Shown: positions 26,570 through 36,244 of the stretch, in pieces | Layout of the letters: every line of letters begins with the position of its first letter | Position numbering within the stretch: the first letter of the stretch is position 1 | Source: Afipia sp. | Lineage (GTDB): Bacteria; Pseudomonadota; Alphaproteobacteria; Rhizobiales; Xanthobacteraceae | Assembly (NCBI GenBank): GCA_017308575.1 | Contig: JAFKEQ010000001.1 | Coordinates: 930,001 to 994,000, forward strand | Length of the DNA: 64,000 bases | Reading direction: 5' to 3' | Position numbers and translations under genes: made by a program | Notes under the pieces: model-generated | Seen by the model: only the letters and a program-made list of their open reading frames with translations | Database searches by the model: none | Told to the model about the DNA's origin: nothing

Positions 26570-27598
26570 TCAGACTTTAGAACCAGATCTCGCTTTTCCG
26601 GTGAACAGCATTTCGATCATGCGAGCGACCTGCCGCGCGCCATGCGGAAGCAGGAAGATCACGGCGAACAGGAACACGCCGAACACCGCGCCGGACAATC
26701 CCTTCGAGATGCTTTCTGCGACGTTCGGCACGAACACGATGAACGCCGAGCCGACCAGCGACCCCGGCAGCCAGCCGACGCCGCCGACCACCATGCCGAC
26801 GAAGATCGCGATGGCAAGCTGGATGGTGAAGCTGTCGGGCGCGACGAACTGCACCACGATGGCGCCGAGCGCACCGGCGATGCCGGTGAAGGCGGCGCTG
26901 ACGCCGAAGGCGAGCGTCTTGTAGAGCGGCAGATCCACGCCCATGGCGGCGGCTGCGATCTGGTTGTCGCGGATCGCCATCATGGCGCGGCCGGAGCGCG
27001 AGCGCAGCAGGTTGACGGCGAGGACGTAGATCACCGTCGAGACGAACAGCGTGAAGTAATAGAGCCACATGTCCTGCGACATCTTCAGGCCGAACGGCGC
27101 ATCCGGCTTGGTGATGACAAGGCCCTGCACGCCGCCGGTCCAGTGCTCCAGCACGTTGAGCTTGAGGATCTGCGGCATCGCCACCGCGAGCGCAAACGTC
27201 GCGAGCGCGAGGTAGACGCCCGAGAGCCGCAAGGCCGGGAAGCCGAACAGGAAACCGAAGATGAAGCACACGATGCCGGCGGCCGGCAGCGTCAGCGCGT
27301 AATTGACGCCGAAGTTTTCCATCAGCACGCCGGCGGTGTAGGCGCCCACCGCATAGAAGGCGCTCTGGCCGAGGGAGAACTGTCCGCTGCCACCGGTCAG
27401 AAGATTGAGCGCCAGAATGGCGATGGCGTAGATCAGCACCATCGTCATCTGGAAGATGATGAAGTTCTTCACGAACAGCGGCGTGATCAGCAGGGCCGCG
27501 AACACCACGAGGGTGGCCGTGGTTGAGATCGTCATCGATTTCTTCGACGGCGCGGTCACGGCGGGAGCCTGCGAAACGGAGTCCTGTACGGTGCTCAT
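26570..27598 (-). CDS. livM: Branched-chain-type ABC transporter permease LivM
   Basis: An inner-membrane permease of 342 residues with about eight to nine helices after a hydrophilic N-terminus of about 25 residues. LivM motifs include LALNLLTGGSGQFSLGQSAFYAVGAYTAG and the EAA-like loop AAAMGVDLPLYKTLAFGVSAAFTGIAGALGA. It starts 2 bases after the livH stop, so it is in the same transcript (livG, livF, livH, livM, then two binding proteins, all leftward). Confidence 0.92.
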   Translation of the reverse strand: MSTVQDSVSQAPAVTAPSKKSMTISTTATLVVFAALLITPLFVKNFIIFQMTMVLIYAIAILALNLLTGGSGQFSLGQSAFYAVGAYTAGVLMENFGVNYALTLPAAGIVCFIFGFLFGFPALRLSGVYLALATFALAVAMPQILKLNVLEHWTGGVQGLVITKPDAPFGLKMSQDMWLYYFTLFVSTVIYVLAVNLLRSRSGRAMMAIRDNQIAAAAMGVDLPLYKTLAFGVSAAFTGIAGALGAIVVQFVAPDSFTIQLAIAIFVGMVVGGVGWLPGSLVGSAFIVFVPNVAESISKGLSGAVFGVFLFAVIFLLPHGARQVARMIEMLFTGKARSGSKV

Positions 27599-27600
27599 GA

Positions 27601-28479
27601 TTAAACTCGCTGCACGATTTTGCGGCCGAACAGACCGGACGGTTTGATGACAAGCACGACGATGATCAGCGCCAGCGCGATAGGCAGTTTCAGTTCGTTG
27701 CCGATGCCGGGAATGTAGGTGCCGACAAGGTTCTCGAAGATGCCGACCAGGAAGCCGCCGACCACCGCGCCGAGCGGCGAGGTGAGGCCGCCGAGCACCG
27801 CCGCCGCGAAGCCGTACAGCAGGATGCCGCCCATCATGTTGGGTTCGAGGAACACGACCGGCGCGATCAGCATGCCGGCGATGGCGCCGATGGCGCTTGC
27901 CATGCCCCAGCCGAGCGCGATCATCCAGCTTGTGTTGATGCCGACGAGGCGCGCGGATTCAGGCAGCGAGGCGGCGGCGCGCATGGCGAGGCCGACCCGC
28001 GTGAAGCGGAAGAAGATGTACAGCAGCGCCAGCAGCACCAGCGTGACGCCGACCATTCCGGCCTGGTGGGTCGAGATCAACTGGCTGCCGAGGAAGCCCG
28101 ACGATCCGAAAGGCGACGGGAACTGCTTGATGGTGAAGTCCCAGGTCAGGCCCGCGACGCTGTTGAGGATCGCGAACAGCGCGATAAAGCCCGCCACATG
28201 CACCAGCACCGGCGCGTTGGTCAGCGGCTTGAACAGCACGCGCTCCAGAACGATGCCGCCGATGAAAGAGATCACCAGCGTCAGGATGAAGGCCGGCCAG
28301 AACGACAGGCCCCACTGCATGAGCTGATAGGCGATGAAGGTCGAGAACATCGCCATTTCGCCCTGCGCGAAATTGAGATGGTCGATGGCCTGATAGATCA
28401 TGACCACGGCCAGCGCCATGCACGCGTAGATCGCGCCAGTGGCGATGCCGGCCAGGACTTGGTTGGTAAAGAGTTCCAT
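27601..28479 (-). CDS. livH: Branched-chain-type ABC transporter permease LivH
   Basis: An inner-membrane permease of 292 residues, the usual LivH length. The N-terminus VLAGIATGAIYACMALAVVMIYQAIDHLNFAQGEMAMF is the LivH signature, and the cytoplasmic EAA-type loop is AARLVGINTSWMIALGWGMASAIGAIAGML-like (residues about 190-220). It lies between livF (10 bases upstream) and livM (2 bases downstream). It would form the heterodimeric membrane channel with LivM for the dicarboxylate/fatty-acid type importer inferred here. Confidence 0.92.
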   Translation of the reverse strand: MELFTNQVLAGIATGAIYACMALAVVMIYQAIDHLNFAQGEMAMFSTFIAYQLMQWGLSFWPAFILTLVISFIGGIVLERVLFKPLTNAPVLVHVAGFIALFAILNSVAGLTWDFTIKQFPSPFGSSGFLGSQLISTHQAGMVGVTLVLLALLYIFFRFTRVGLAMRAAASLPESARLVGINTSWMIALGWGMASAIGAIAGMLIAPVVFLEPNMMGGILLYGFAAAVLGGLTSPLGAVVGGFLVGIFENLVGTYIPGIGNELKLPIALALIIVVLVIKPSGLFGRKIVQRV

Positions 28480-28489
28480 GACGAAGTCC

Positions 28490-29200
28490 TCAGTAGCCGA
28501 GATAGGATTTGCGGATGTCTTCGTTGTTCTTGATCTCGGCCGCGGTGCCCGACATCACGATGCGGCCGGTCTCGATCACGTGAGCCTGCTGCGCGAGTTC
28601 GAGCGCGAGCTGCGCGTTCTGCTCCACCACCAGGATCGTCACCTTGTCCTCGCGGTTGATCTTGCCGAGAATTCCGAACAGGTCGCGCACGATCAGCGGC
28701 GCGAGGCCGAACGACGGCTCGTCCAGCAGCATCAGGCGGGGCCGCAGCATCAGCGCGCGGGCGACCGCGAGCATCTGCTGTTCGCCGCCGGAAAGCGTGC
28801 CGGCCTGCTGGGTGTAGCGCTGCTTCAGGCGCGGGAAGTGGTCGTACATCCGCTCGATGTCGCTCGCGATCTGCTTCTTGTCGGGGCGGGTGATCGCGCC
28901 GAGCTGCAGGTTTTCCTCCACCGTCATGTTGGTGAAGGTGCCGCGGCCCTGCGGCACGTGGGCGATGCCGAGGCGGACAATGCTTTCGGTGGACATGCCG
29001 CCGAGCTTCTTGCCCTCGAACTCGATGTTGCCGGTCGAGCGGATCATGTTGCAGATTGCGCGCAGCGTCGTGGTCTTGCCCGCGCCGTTGGCGCCGAGCA
29101 GCGTGGTGACGGTGCCTTCGGTGAGCGCGAATTCAAGGCCGTGCAGCGCCTGCACCTGCCCGTAATAGGCGCGCAGGTCGTTGATCTTGAGCATGCTCAT
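28490..29200 (-). CDS. livF: Branched-chain-type ABC transporter ATP-binding protein LivF
   Basis: A 236-residue ATPase with Walker A GANGAGKT (36-43), signature LSGGEQQ (136-142) and Walker B LMLLDEP (156-162). PQGRGTFTNMTVEENLQLG is the Q-loop region typical of LivF. The ATG overlaps the livG stop by four bases (29200..29197). A longer reading frame upstream is only livG read in another frame. It energises import through LivH/LivM. Confidence 0.93.
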   Translation of the reverse strand: MSMLKINDLRAYYGQVQALHGLEFALTEGTVTTLLGANGAGKTTTLRAICNMIRSTGNIEFEGKKLGGMSTESIVRLGIAHVPQGRGTFTNMTVEENLQLGAITRPDKKQIASDIERMYDHFPRLKQRYTQQAGTLSGGEQQMLAVARALMLRPRLMLLDEPSFGLAPLIVRDLFGILGKINREDKVTILVVEQNAQLALELAQQAHVIETGRIVMSGTAAEIKNNEDIRKSYLGY

Positions 29201-29994
29201 TGGTCCTTGCTCCCCAGATAGGCCTTGATGACGTCCGGGTCGGACTGCACCTGAGACGGCGTGCCTTCGGCGAGCTTCTTGCCGAAATTCAACGCGACCA
29301 CATGGTCGGCGATCTTCATCACCAGTCCCATGTGATGCTCGACAAGAAGAACGGTGATGTCGCGCTGGTCGCGGACGCGGCAGATCAGGTCGCCCAGCAC
29401 GTAGACTTCCTCGTGGTTGAGCCCGCCCGCGGGCTCGTCCAGCAGCAGGATCTTCGGCTCGGCGGCGAGCGCGCGGCCAAGCTCGACGCGCTTCTGGGTG
29501 CCGAAGGGGAGGCCCGCGACCTCGCGGTCCGCGACATCGTGCAGATCGAGGTAATCGAGGATTTCGTTGACGGTGGCGTTGAGCTTGCGCTCCTGCTCGC
29601 GCACCCACCGCAGTTTCAGCGCGTCGCTGATGAAATCGCTGCTGGTGCGGCAATGTCCGCCGATGCGGATGTTGTCGCGCACGGTGAGGCGGGGAAACAG
29701 CGCGACGTTCTGGAACGTGCGGCCGATGCCCAGTTCAGCGATCTTCTGCGGCTGGCGGTTGAGAATGCTCTCGCCTTCCATCAGGATTTCGCCGGTGCTC
29801 GGCTGATACAGCCTGCTCAGGCAATTGAAGAGCGTGGTCTTGCCGGCGCCGTTCGGGCCGATCAGGCCAAGAATCTGGCCCTTGTGCATGTCAAACGTCA
29901 CGCCATTGAGCGCGACGATGCCGCCGAACACGACGCTGACATCGCGCACGGCGAGCAGAGGCGTCTGCCCCTGCGCTTGCTGGGGCAGACTCAT
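29197..29994 (-). CDS. livG: Branched-chain-type ABC transporter ATP-binding protein LivG
   Basis: A 265-residue ATPase with Walker A GPNGAGKT at 46-53, the LivG-type signature GLPFGTQKRVELGRALAAEPKILLLDEPAGGLNHEE, and the C-terminal [25 protein letters not shown]. It is the first transporter gene after the iclR regulator on the same strand, 63 bases downstream, so it may share the iclR promoter or have one in that short gap. It pairs with LivF. Confidence 0.93.
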   Translation of the reverse strand: MSLPQQAQGQTPLLAVRDVSVVFGGIVALNGVTFDMHKGQILGLIGPNGAGKTTLFNCLSRLYQPSTGEILMEGESILNRQPQKIAELGIGRTFQNVALFPRLTVRDNIRIGGHCRTSSDFISDALKLRWVREQERKLNATVNEILDYLDLHDVADREVAGLPFGTQKRVELGRALAAEPKILLLDEPAGGLNHEEVYVLGDLICRVRDQRDITVLLVEHHMGLVMKIADHVVALNFGKKLAEGTPSQVQSDPDVIKAYLGSKDQ

Positions 29995-30057
29995 TCAGTC
30001 GTTCCTTTTTTGAGCTTGAGAACAGCCCGTATCGGTGTCAGTCCGCGACGGCGGCGG

Positions 30058-30933
30058 CTATCCGATCCCCTCGGCAATACGTGCAACTTTCCCTCCTGAC
30101 GATCGTATTTTCCTGGACGTTTCTTTGTGTTGTGGCCCCCGGACTATGCTGCCCGTTAGAGCCGTCTCGATCTTGCGGACCATCGCGACAAGGCGGGGCC
30201 CGATATCGTTTTTCAAAAGACTTTCGCTGAACTTGAAGGCCGGCGCGCCGCAGTTGAAGGCGTAGGGGCCCGTGCCGTCGTTCAGCTTCATCGCCACGCC
30301 GACGGCGTGAATGTCGCTGTGCCATTCGCCGGCCGACATGGCGAAGCCGTGCTTGGCGATGCATTCGCCGGCGCGTTCGATGCCGTCGCGAACCCTCGGC
30401 CAGTCCGCGCCGGCATGTTCCTTGATCTCGCGCATCAGTTCCGCGCGCTCGTCGTCGGGCAGCGCCCACAGATAGGCGCGGCCCATCGCGGTGGTCGCGA
30501 TCGGCACCTTGGAGCCGACATCGAGCAGCACGCCGACGGTGAGTTCGCTTCGGCTTTGCCCGAAATAGATCATGCTGAGGCGATCGCGCGCGCCTATGGC
30601 GACGGCGCCGCCGGTTTCGCGCATCAACTGATCGCGATAGGGATCGGACAGATGGCGAATGCCCATGTTGGCGAGCGCCGAATAGCCGAGCGACATTGCG
30701 GCGGGCGCAAGCTGGTATTTTTCAAAACGGGGAACGGGCGTCAGATAGCCGAGCTTTGTCAGCGTGTAGGTCAGACGCGAGACCGTCGGCTTCGGTAAAT
30801 TCGTGCGCGCCGCGATTTCCTGATTGCCGAGAAGGCCATCGCTCGCGCGAAACGCGCGCAACACGTCAAGTCCTCGCGATAACGCGATGACAAAACTGCG
30901 ATCAGTCGCGTGCTTCTTGAGCGGGCGCTTCAT
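30058..30933 (-). CDS. IclR family transcriptional regulator of the pim/liv region
   Basis: A 291-residue IclR regulator. The winged helix-turn-helix is at about residues 15-75 (SFVIALSRGLDVLRAFRASDGLLGNQEIAARTNLPKPTVSRLTYTLTKLGYL). The effector domain follows (about 90-270: GARDRLSMIYFGQSRSELTVGVLLDVGSKVPIATTAMGRAYL). The ATG at 30933 is chosen. A GTG at 31020 would add 29 atypical residues and would lie inside the palindrome thought to be the operator. It diverges from pimF and is co-directional with the liv genes, so it is well placed to control both. Effectors could be dicarboxylates or their CoA esters. Confidence 0.88.
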   Translation of the reverse strand: MKRPLKKHATDRSFVIALSRGLDVLRAFRASDGLLGNQEIAARTNLPKPTVSRLTYTLTKLGYLTPVPRFEKYQLAPAAMSLGYSALANMGIRHLSDPYRDQLMRETGGAVAIGARDRLSMIYFGQSRSELTVGVLLDVGSKVPIATTAMGRAYLWALPDDERAELMREIKEHAGADWPRVRDGIERAGECIAKHGFAMSAGEWHSDIHAVGVAMKLNDGTGPYAFNCGAPAFKFSESLLKNDIGPRLVAMVRKIETALTGSIVRGPQHKETSRKIRSSGGKVARIAEGIG

Positions 30934-30959
30934 CTGTTCAACCGCATACGTGGTCTTCG

Positions 30960-30988
30960 TTGACAAGCGACGTGCTTCAAAATATCCC
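30960..30988 (+). promoter_or_regulatory. Possible pimF promoter
   Basis: TTGACA at 30960-30965 is a perfect -35 box. With a 17-base spacer the -10 would be TATCCC at 30983-30988, which is weak. The candidate operator at 31001-31019 would then cover the start of transcription. Inferred from sequence only. Confidence 0.35.
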
Positions 30989-31000
30989 TCCGTGTCAAGA

Positions 31001-31019
31001 TGTGGAATTAAATTCCGCA
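31001..31019. promoter_or_regulatory. Candidate IclR operator in the iclR-pimF gap
   Basis: TGTGGAATTAAATTCCGCA is a 9-1-9 palindrome with one mismatched pair. It lies between divergent iclR and pimF. The GGAATnnnATTCC-like core resembles operators of several IclR-family regulators. A related half site, TGCGAAATTA, follows at 31021. Confidence 0.6.
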
Positions 31020-31061
31020 CTGCGAAATTATTAAAAACAGCGGTTCTAAGGAGAGTTGCGC

Positions 31062-33149
31062 GTGAGCGAAGTGGTCAAGATGGAACGACATGACGCAGTT
31101 GCGATCGTTACGATCGACAGCCCTCCGGTGAACGCGCTGAGCGCTGCGGTCCGCAAGGGCATTCTGGACGGCGTGACCAGCGCGGCCGCCGATCCGCAGG
31201 TGCAGGCCATCGTGCTCGCCTGCGCGGGCCGCACCTTCGTCGCGGGCGCGGACATCACCGAATTCGGCAAGACGCCGATGCCGCCCAGCCTGCATGACGT
31301 GATCGTGGCCATCGAAAATTGTCCGAAGCCGGTGATCGCGGCGATTCACGGCACCGCGCTCGGCGGCGGCCTCGAGCTGGCGCTCGGCTGCCACTATCGC
31401 GTCGCTGTGAAGGACGCGAAGCTCGGATTGCCCGAAGTGAAGCTCGGCCTGCTGCCGGGCGGCGGCGGCACCCAGCGCCTGCCGCGTGCGGTCGGCCCGG
31501 AGATGGCGGTGAAGATGATCGTCACCGGCGAGCCGATCAGCGCGCAGGACGCGCTCAAGAACGGATTGATCGAGGAAATCGTCGATGGCGCGCCGGCCGT
31601 GGGCGGCGAAGCCTTCGCGCGCAAGGTGATTGCGGAAAAGCGTCCGCTGCGCCGGCTGCGCGATGACGATGCCAAGCTCGCCGCGGCGAAAGCCGACAAG
31701 TCGATCTTCACCAACGCGGCGGCTGCGGCCAACAAGCGCAACCGCGGGCTGGATGCGCCGCTCGCCGCGACGGAGGCGGTGAGCCACTCCCTCGACCAGC
31801 CGTTCGACGAGGCGCTCAAGACCGAGCGCGAACTGTTCCTCAAGCTGATGAACGGCGATCAGTCGAAGGCGCAGCGCTATGCGTTCTTCGCCGAGCGCGC
31901 GGCCGCCAAGATCGACGGCGTGCCGGACGGCACGAAGCCGCGCAAGGTCGAGCGCGTTGCCGTGATCGGCGCGGGCACTATGGGCGGCGGCATCGCGATG
32001 TCCTTCGCCAATGCCGGCATTCCCGTCACCATCATCGAGATGGGCGAGGAGCCGTTGAAGCGCGGCCTCGGCATCATGCAGAAGAACTACGAAGCCACCG
32101 CGGCGCGCGGCGGCATTCCGTCGGATGCGCCGGCCAAGCGCATGGGCCTCATCACCGGCGCCGTCGGTCTTGAGAGCGTCAAGGACGCCGACCTCATCAT
32201 CGAGGCGGTGTTCGAGACCATGGACATCAAGAAAGAGGTGTTCACCAAGCTCGACCAGTTCGCCAAGCCCGGCGCGGTGCTGGCGTCCAACACCTCCTAT
32301 CTCGACGTCAACAAGATCGCCGCCGTGACCAAGCGTCCCCAGGACGTACTCGGCATGCACTTCTTCTCGCCCGCCAACGTCATGAAGCTGTGCGAAATCG
32401 TGCGCGGCGAGAAGACTGCGCCGGACGCGCTGATGACGGCGGTCAACATCGTCAAGCGCATCGCCAAGGTGCCGGTGGTCGTCGGCGTCTGCGACGGCTT
32501 TGTCGGCAACCGCATGCTCGGCGCCCGCACCAAGCAGTCGGAGAAGTTCCTGTTCGAGGGTGCGCTGCCGCAGCAGGTGGACGCCGTGGTCACCAAGTTC
32601 GGCATGCCGATGGGGCCGTTCGCCATGGGCGATCTCGCGGGTCTCGATATTGGCTGGCGTTCGCGCAAGGATCGCGGGGTGAAGTCCGAGATCGCCGACG
32701 CGCTGTGCGAGGCGGGCCGTTTCGGCCAGAAGACCGGCAAGGGCTACTACAAGTATGAAGCCGGTTCGCGTTCGCCGCTGCCGGACCCGGAGGTCGAGAA
32801 GCTGATCGACGAGACGCTGGCCAAGCTCGGCCTCAAGCGCCGCCAGATCGAGGATCAGGAAATCCTCGAACGCATGGTCTATCCGATGATCAACGAGGGT
32901 GCGCGCATTCTCGAGGAAAAGATCGCGGCGCGTCCGAGCGACATCGACGTGGTCTGGCTCTATGGCTACGGCTGGCCGATCTATCGCGGCGGCCCGATGT
33001 TCTACGCCGATCAGGTCGGACTGAAGCATGTCGCGGAGCGCCTGTCGTTCTACGCCAAGCAGACCAACGATCCGTCGCTCGAGCCCGCGCCGTTGCTCAA
33101 GCGCCTCGCAGATGAAGGCAAGACATTCGCGTCCCTCGCCAAGGGCTGA
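31062..33149 (+). CDS. pimF: Fused enoyl-CoA hydratase / 3-hydroxyacyl-CoA dehydrogenase (PimF)
   Basis: A 695-residue beta-oxidation fusion. The crotonase domain (1-190) has oxyanion-hole HGTALGGGLELAL and catalytic glutamates expected at Glu105 and Glu125 (LGLPEVKLGLLPGG). The 3-hydroxyacyl-CoA dehydrogenase domain starts with the NAD motif GAGTMG at 303-308, continues to catalytic His in LGMHFFSPANVMKLCEIVRG, and has two C-terminal helical repeats. It hydrates enoyl-CoA and oxidises the 3-hydroxy product. The GTG at 31062 has AAGGAGA seven bases upstream; an in-frame TTG at 31056 is too close. It is the first gene of an operon whose order matches pimFABCDE of Rhodopseudomonas palustris, active on medium-chain dicarboxylic acids. 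Confidence 0.92.
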   Translation: MSEVVKMERHDAVAIVTIDSPPVNALSAAVRKGILDGVTSAAADPQVQAIVLACAGRTFVAGADITEFGKTPMPPSLHDVIVAIENCPKPVIAAIHGTALGGGLELALGCHYRVAVKDAKLGLPEVKLGLLPGGGGTQRLPRAVGPEMAVKMIVTGEPISAQDALKNGLIEEIVDGAPAVGGEAFARKVIAEKRPLRRLRDDDAKLAAAKADKSIFTNAAAAANKRNRGLDAPLAATEAVSHSLDQPFDEALKTERELFLKLMNGDQSKAQRYAFFAERAAAKIDGVPDGTKPRKVERVAVIGAGTMGGGIAMSFANAGIPVTIIEMGEEPLKRGLGIMQKNYEATAARGGIPSDAPAKRMGLITGAVGLESVKDADLIIEAVFETMDIKKEVFTKLDQFAKPGAVLASNTSYLDVNKIAAVTKRPQDVLGMHFFSPANVMKLCEIVRGEKTAPDALMTAVNIVKRIAKVPVVVGVCDGFVGNRMLGARTKQSEKFLFEGALPQQVDAVVTKFGMPMGPFAMGDLAGLDIGWRSRKDRGVKSEIADALCEAGRFGQKTGKGYYKYEAGSRSPLPDPEVEKLIDETLAKLGLKRRQIEDQEILERMVYPMINEGARILEEKIAARPSDIDVVWLYGYGWPIYRGGPMFYADQVGLKHVAERLSFYAKQTNDPSLEPAPLLKRLADEGKTFASLAKG

Positions 33150-33163
33150 GCGGGGCGGATGTC

Positions 33164-34846
33164 ATGACCCATCCCGGCGAACAGTACTATCCGGAGGGCG
33201 TGCGCTGGGATGCGCCAATCGCCCGCGGCACGCTGCCGGATCTGCTGGCCAGGGCGGCCGCGGACTACGGATCGCGTCCCGCGATCGAATTCCGCGACCG
33301 TCCCATCTCCTTTGTCCAGCTTCAGGACATGGTGGATGTGGCGGCTGCGGCATTTCTGCGGGCTGGATACGGCGCCGGTTCGTCGGTTGCGCTGTTCCTC
33401 GGTAATTCACCGGACCATCCTGTGAATTTCTTCGGCGCGCTGAAGGCGGGCGCGCGGATCGTGCATCTCAGTCCGCTCGATGGCGAGATTGCACTGACCC
33501 ACAAGCTGAAGGACTCCGGCGCGCGGGTTCTGGTCACCAGCAACATCGCGCCGCTGTTCGCGACGGCGGTGAAATTCCTCGAGAAGGGACTGCTCGACAG
33601 GCTTATCGTCTGTGAAGACCAGACATGGGGTGAAGTCGGCAATCCGCTGGCGGCGATTCCGGCCAATCCCGCGATCGTCACATTCCGGGATTTCACCAGC
33701 AACGCACAGACGCCCGCGGCATGGCCCGCGATTTCGGCCGACGACATCGCGCTGCTGCAATATACCGGCGGCACCACGGGCCTTCCGAAAGGCGCGATGC
33801 TGACCCACAGCAATCTCACTTCGGCGGTTTCGATCTACGACGTGTGGAGCGCGAAGCAAAAGGCCGAGCGCAACACCGTCGAGCGCGTCATCCTGGTGCT
33901 GCCGCTGTTTCACATCTACGCGCTGACCGTCGTCCTGCTTCGCACCTTGCGGAACGGCGACCTGATCTCGCTGCACCAGCGCTTCGATGTCGAGGCGGTG
34001 ATGCGCGACATCGAGGTCAAGCGCGCGACCTATTTCCCCGGCGTGCCCACCATGTGGATCGCCATCGCGAACCTGCCCGATCTCGACAAGCGCGATCTGT
34101 CCTCGCTCGCGGTTGCCGGCTCCGGCGGCGCGCCGCTGCCGGTGGAAGTGGCGAAAGTCTTCCAGAAGAAGACCGGCCTCACGCTCAAGAGCGGCTGGGG
34201 CATGACCGAGACCTGCTCGCCCGGCACCGGCCATCCGCCGGTCGGCCCGGACAAGCCCGGCTCCATCGGCCTGATGCTGCCGGGAATCGAGATGGACGTG
34301 GTGTCGCTCGACGATCCGACCAGGGTGATGCCGGTCGGCGAGACCGGCGAGATCCGCATTCGCGGCCCGAACGTCACCAAGGGTTACTGGCAGCAGAAAG
34401 AGGCCACCGCCGAGGTATTTGTCGGCGACCGCTTCCTCACCGGCGACATCGGCTACATGGACAGCGACGGCTATTTCTATCTGGTCGACCGCAAGAAGGA
34501 CATGATCATCTCCGGCGGCTTCAACGTCTATCCGCAGATGATCGAGCAGGCGATCTACACCCATCCCGCCGTGCAGGAAGTCATCGTGATCGGCGTTCCC
34601 GACGACTATCGCGGCGAGGCGGCGAAGGCCTTCGTCACGCTGCGCGCGGGCGCCGAGCCCTTCACCATCGAGGAATTGCGTGCGCTGCTGGCGGGCAAGA
34701 TCGGCAAGCACGAAATGCCGGCCGCGGTGGAATTCGTCAAGGAACTGCCGCGCACCAGCGTCGGCAAGCTCTCGCGTCACGAATTACGCAATCAACAACG
34801 CCAAATGCAGTCACAACCCAAACTCGCAACAGGAGGTCGCTCATGA
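33164..34846 (+). CDS. pimA: Dicarboxylate/fatty acyl-CoA ligase (PimA)
   Basis: An AMP-forming acyl-CoA ligase of 560 residues. The P-loop [11 protein letters not shown] is at about 200-210. The sequence [15 protein letters not shown] near 345 contains the adenylation motif, and [32 protein letters not shown] is the A7/A8 region. The C-terminal catalytic lysine lies in [15 protein letters not shown]. It activates C7-C14 dicarboxylic and fatty acids with CoA if it matches R. palustris PimA, whose activity was measured on such acids (established knowledge). It starts 14 bases after pimF and overlaps pimB by four bases. Confidence 0.9.
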   Translation: MTHPGEQYYPEGVRWDAPIARGTLPDLLARAAADYGSRPAIEFRDRPISFVQLQDMVDVAAAAFLRAGYGAGSSVALFLGNSPDHPVNFFGALKAGARIVHLSPLDGEIALTHKLKDSGARVLVTSNIAPLFATAVKFLEKGLLDRLIVCEDQTWGEVGNPLAAIPANPAIVTFRDFTSNAQTPAAWPAISADDIALLQYTGGTTGLPKGAMLTHSNLTSAVSIYDVWSAKQKAERNTVERVILVLPLFHIYALTVVLLRTLRNGDLISLHQRFDVEAVMRDIEVKRATYFPGVPTMWIAIANLPDLDKRDLSSLAVAGSGGAPLPVEVAKVFQKKTGLTLKSGWGMTETCSPGTGHPPVGPDKPGSIGLMLPGIEMDVVSLDDPTRVMPVGETGEIRIRGPNVTKGYWQQKEATAEVFVGDRFLTGDIGYMDSDGYFYLVDRKKDMIISGGFNVYPQMIEQAIYTHPAVQEVIVIGVPDDYRGEAAKAFVTLRAGAEPFTIEELRALLAGKIGKHEMPAAVEFVKELPRTSVGKLSRHELRNQQRQMQSQPKLATGGRS

Positions 34847-36027
34847 CCGAAGCCGTTATCGTTTCCACCGCCCGCACGCCGATCGGCAAGGCCTATCGCG
34901 GCGCGCTCAACAACACTGAAGGCGCGACGCTGCTCGGCCACGCCATCGAACAGGCGGTCAAGCGCGCCGGTGTCGATCCGGCGGAGATCGAGGACGTGGT
35001 GATGGGCGCCGCCATGCAGCAGGGTGCCACCGCGGGCAACATCGCCCGCAAGGCCGCGCTGCGCGCCGGTCTTCCGGTCACGGTCGGCGGCACCACCATC
35101 GACCGCCAGTGCGCCTCGGGCCTGCAGGCCATCGCGCTCGCCGCGCGCTCGGTGATCTTCGACGGCGTTCAGGTCGCGGTCGGCGGCGGCGGCGAATCGA
35201 TCAGCCTTGTGCAGAACGAGCACATGAACCTGTTCCACGCGGTCGATCCCGCGCTGAAGGCGATCAAGGGCGACGTCTACATGGCGATGCTGGACACCGC
35301 CGAAGTGGTAGCCAAGCGCTACGGCATCTCGCGCGAGAAGCAGGACGAGTATTCGCTCGAAAGCCAGCGCCGCACCGCGGCCGCGCAGCAGGGCGGACGT
35401 TTCAAGGACGAGATCGCCCCGATCTCGACCAAGATGGCGGTTGTCGACAAGAACACCAAGGAAGTCTCCTACAAGGACATCACCCTGTCGCAGGATGAAG
35501 GTCCGCGTCCGGAAACCACCGCGGAAGGTCTCGCAGGCCTGAAGCCGGTGCGTGAAGGCGGCTCCATCACCGCAGGCAACGCCAGCCAGCTCTCCGACGG
35601 CGCCAGCGCCACCGTCATCATGAGCGACAAGGAAGCCGCCAAGCGTGGCCTCAAGCCGCTCGGCATCTTCCGCGGCTTCGTGGCCGCCGGTTGCGAGCCG
35701 GATGAAATGGGCATCGGACCGGTGTTCGCGATCCCGCGCCTGCTCCAGCGTCATGGCCTCAAGATCGACGACATCGATATCTGGGAACTGAACGAAGCGT
35801 TCGCCGTGCAGGTGATCTACTGCCGCGACAAGCTTGGCATCGACCCTGAGAAGCTCAATGTCAGCGGCGGCTCGGTCGCGGTCGGCCATCCCTACGGCAT
35901 GACCGGCGCGCGCCTCACCGGCCACGTCCTGATCGAAGGCCGCCGCCGCAAGGCGAAGTACGGCGTCGTCACCATGTGCATCGGCGGCGGTCAGGGCGCT
36001 GCCGGCCTGTTCGAGATCCTGCAGTAA
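34843..36027 (+). CDS. pimB: Acetyl-CoA acyltransferase / thiolase (PimB)
   Basis: A thiolase of 394 residues that cleaves 3-oxoacyl-CoA with CoA. The nucleophile is Cys90 in [10 protein letters not shown]; the C-terminal active-site His lies in [13 protein letters not shown] and the acid/base Cys in [18 protein letters not shown] at 34831-34836 sits six bases before the ATG, which overlaps the pimA stop (ATGA). A longer frame upstream is pimA read out of phase. With PimF and PimC/PimD it completes the beta-oxidation spiral. A gap of 217 bases filled with palindromes separates it from pimC. Confidence 0.93.
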   Translation: MTEAVIVSTARTPIGKAYRGALNNTEGATLLGHAIEQAVKRAGVDPAEIEDVVMGAAMQQGATAGNIARKAALRAGLPVTVGGTTIDRQCASGLQAIALAARSVIFDGVQVAVGGGGESISLVQNEHMNLFHAVDPALKAIKGDVYMAMLDTAEVVAKRYGISREKQDEYSLESQRRTAAAQQGGRFKDEIAPISTKMAVVDKNTKEVSYKDITLSQDEGPRPETTAEGLAGLKPVREGGSITAGNASQLSDGASATVIMSDKEAAKRGLKPLGIFRGFVAAGCEPDEMGIGPVFAIPRLLQRHGLKIDDIDIWELNEAFAVQVIYCRDKLGIDPEKLNVSGGSVAVGHPYGMTGARLTGHVLIEGRRRKAKYGVVTMCIGGGQGAAGLFEILQ

Positions 36028-36051
36028 ACTTCACAGCAAACGCGATGCGCT

Positions 36052-36203
36052 CCCTCTCCCCCATAGCCCGTCGAAGACGGGCGTGACCGCCCTTTTGGGA
36101 GGAGAGGGTTGGGGTGAGGGGCTCTAAATTTTAGAGATAAGCATCCGAACCCCCTCACCCGGATCGCATAGCGCGATCCGACCTCTCCCCCTCGGGGAGA
36201 GGT
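36052..36203. repeat. Inverted pair of family 3 repeats (gene-less)
   Basis: Two units face each other. The left unit (36052-36121) runs from CCCTCTCCCC to GAGAGGGTTGGGGTGAGGGG. The right unit (36148-36203) runs from AACCCCCTCACCC to CTCCCCCTCGGGGAGAGG. The 26-base centre includes the perfect palindrome CTCTAAATTTTAGAG (36122-36136). The left unit carries an inner hairpin (CCCGTC-GAA-GACGGG) and the right unit another (GGATCGC-ATA-GCGATCC-like). The same repeat flanks the DUF559 gene at 47 kb. Confidence 0.85.
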
Positions 36204-36244
36204 GACAGCAAGTCCGGTTTGAACACGATACCAAGGAGAGTCCA

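Noticed and set aside
30934..31020. GTG at 31020 as the start of the iclR gene
   Set aside because: It would add 29 residues unlike IclR N-termini and would place the start codon within the palindrome considered to be the operator.
33721..34842. Upstream extension of the thiolase frame, about 374 codons
   Set aside because: It is pimA read out of frame. AGGAGG at 34831 and the conserved thiolase N-terminus place the start at 34843.
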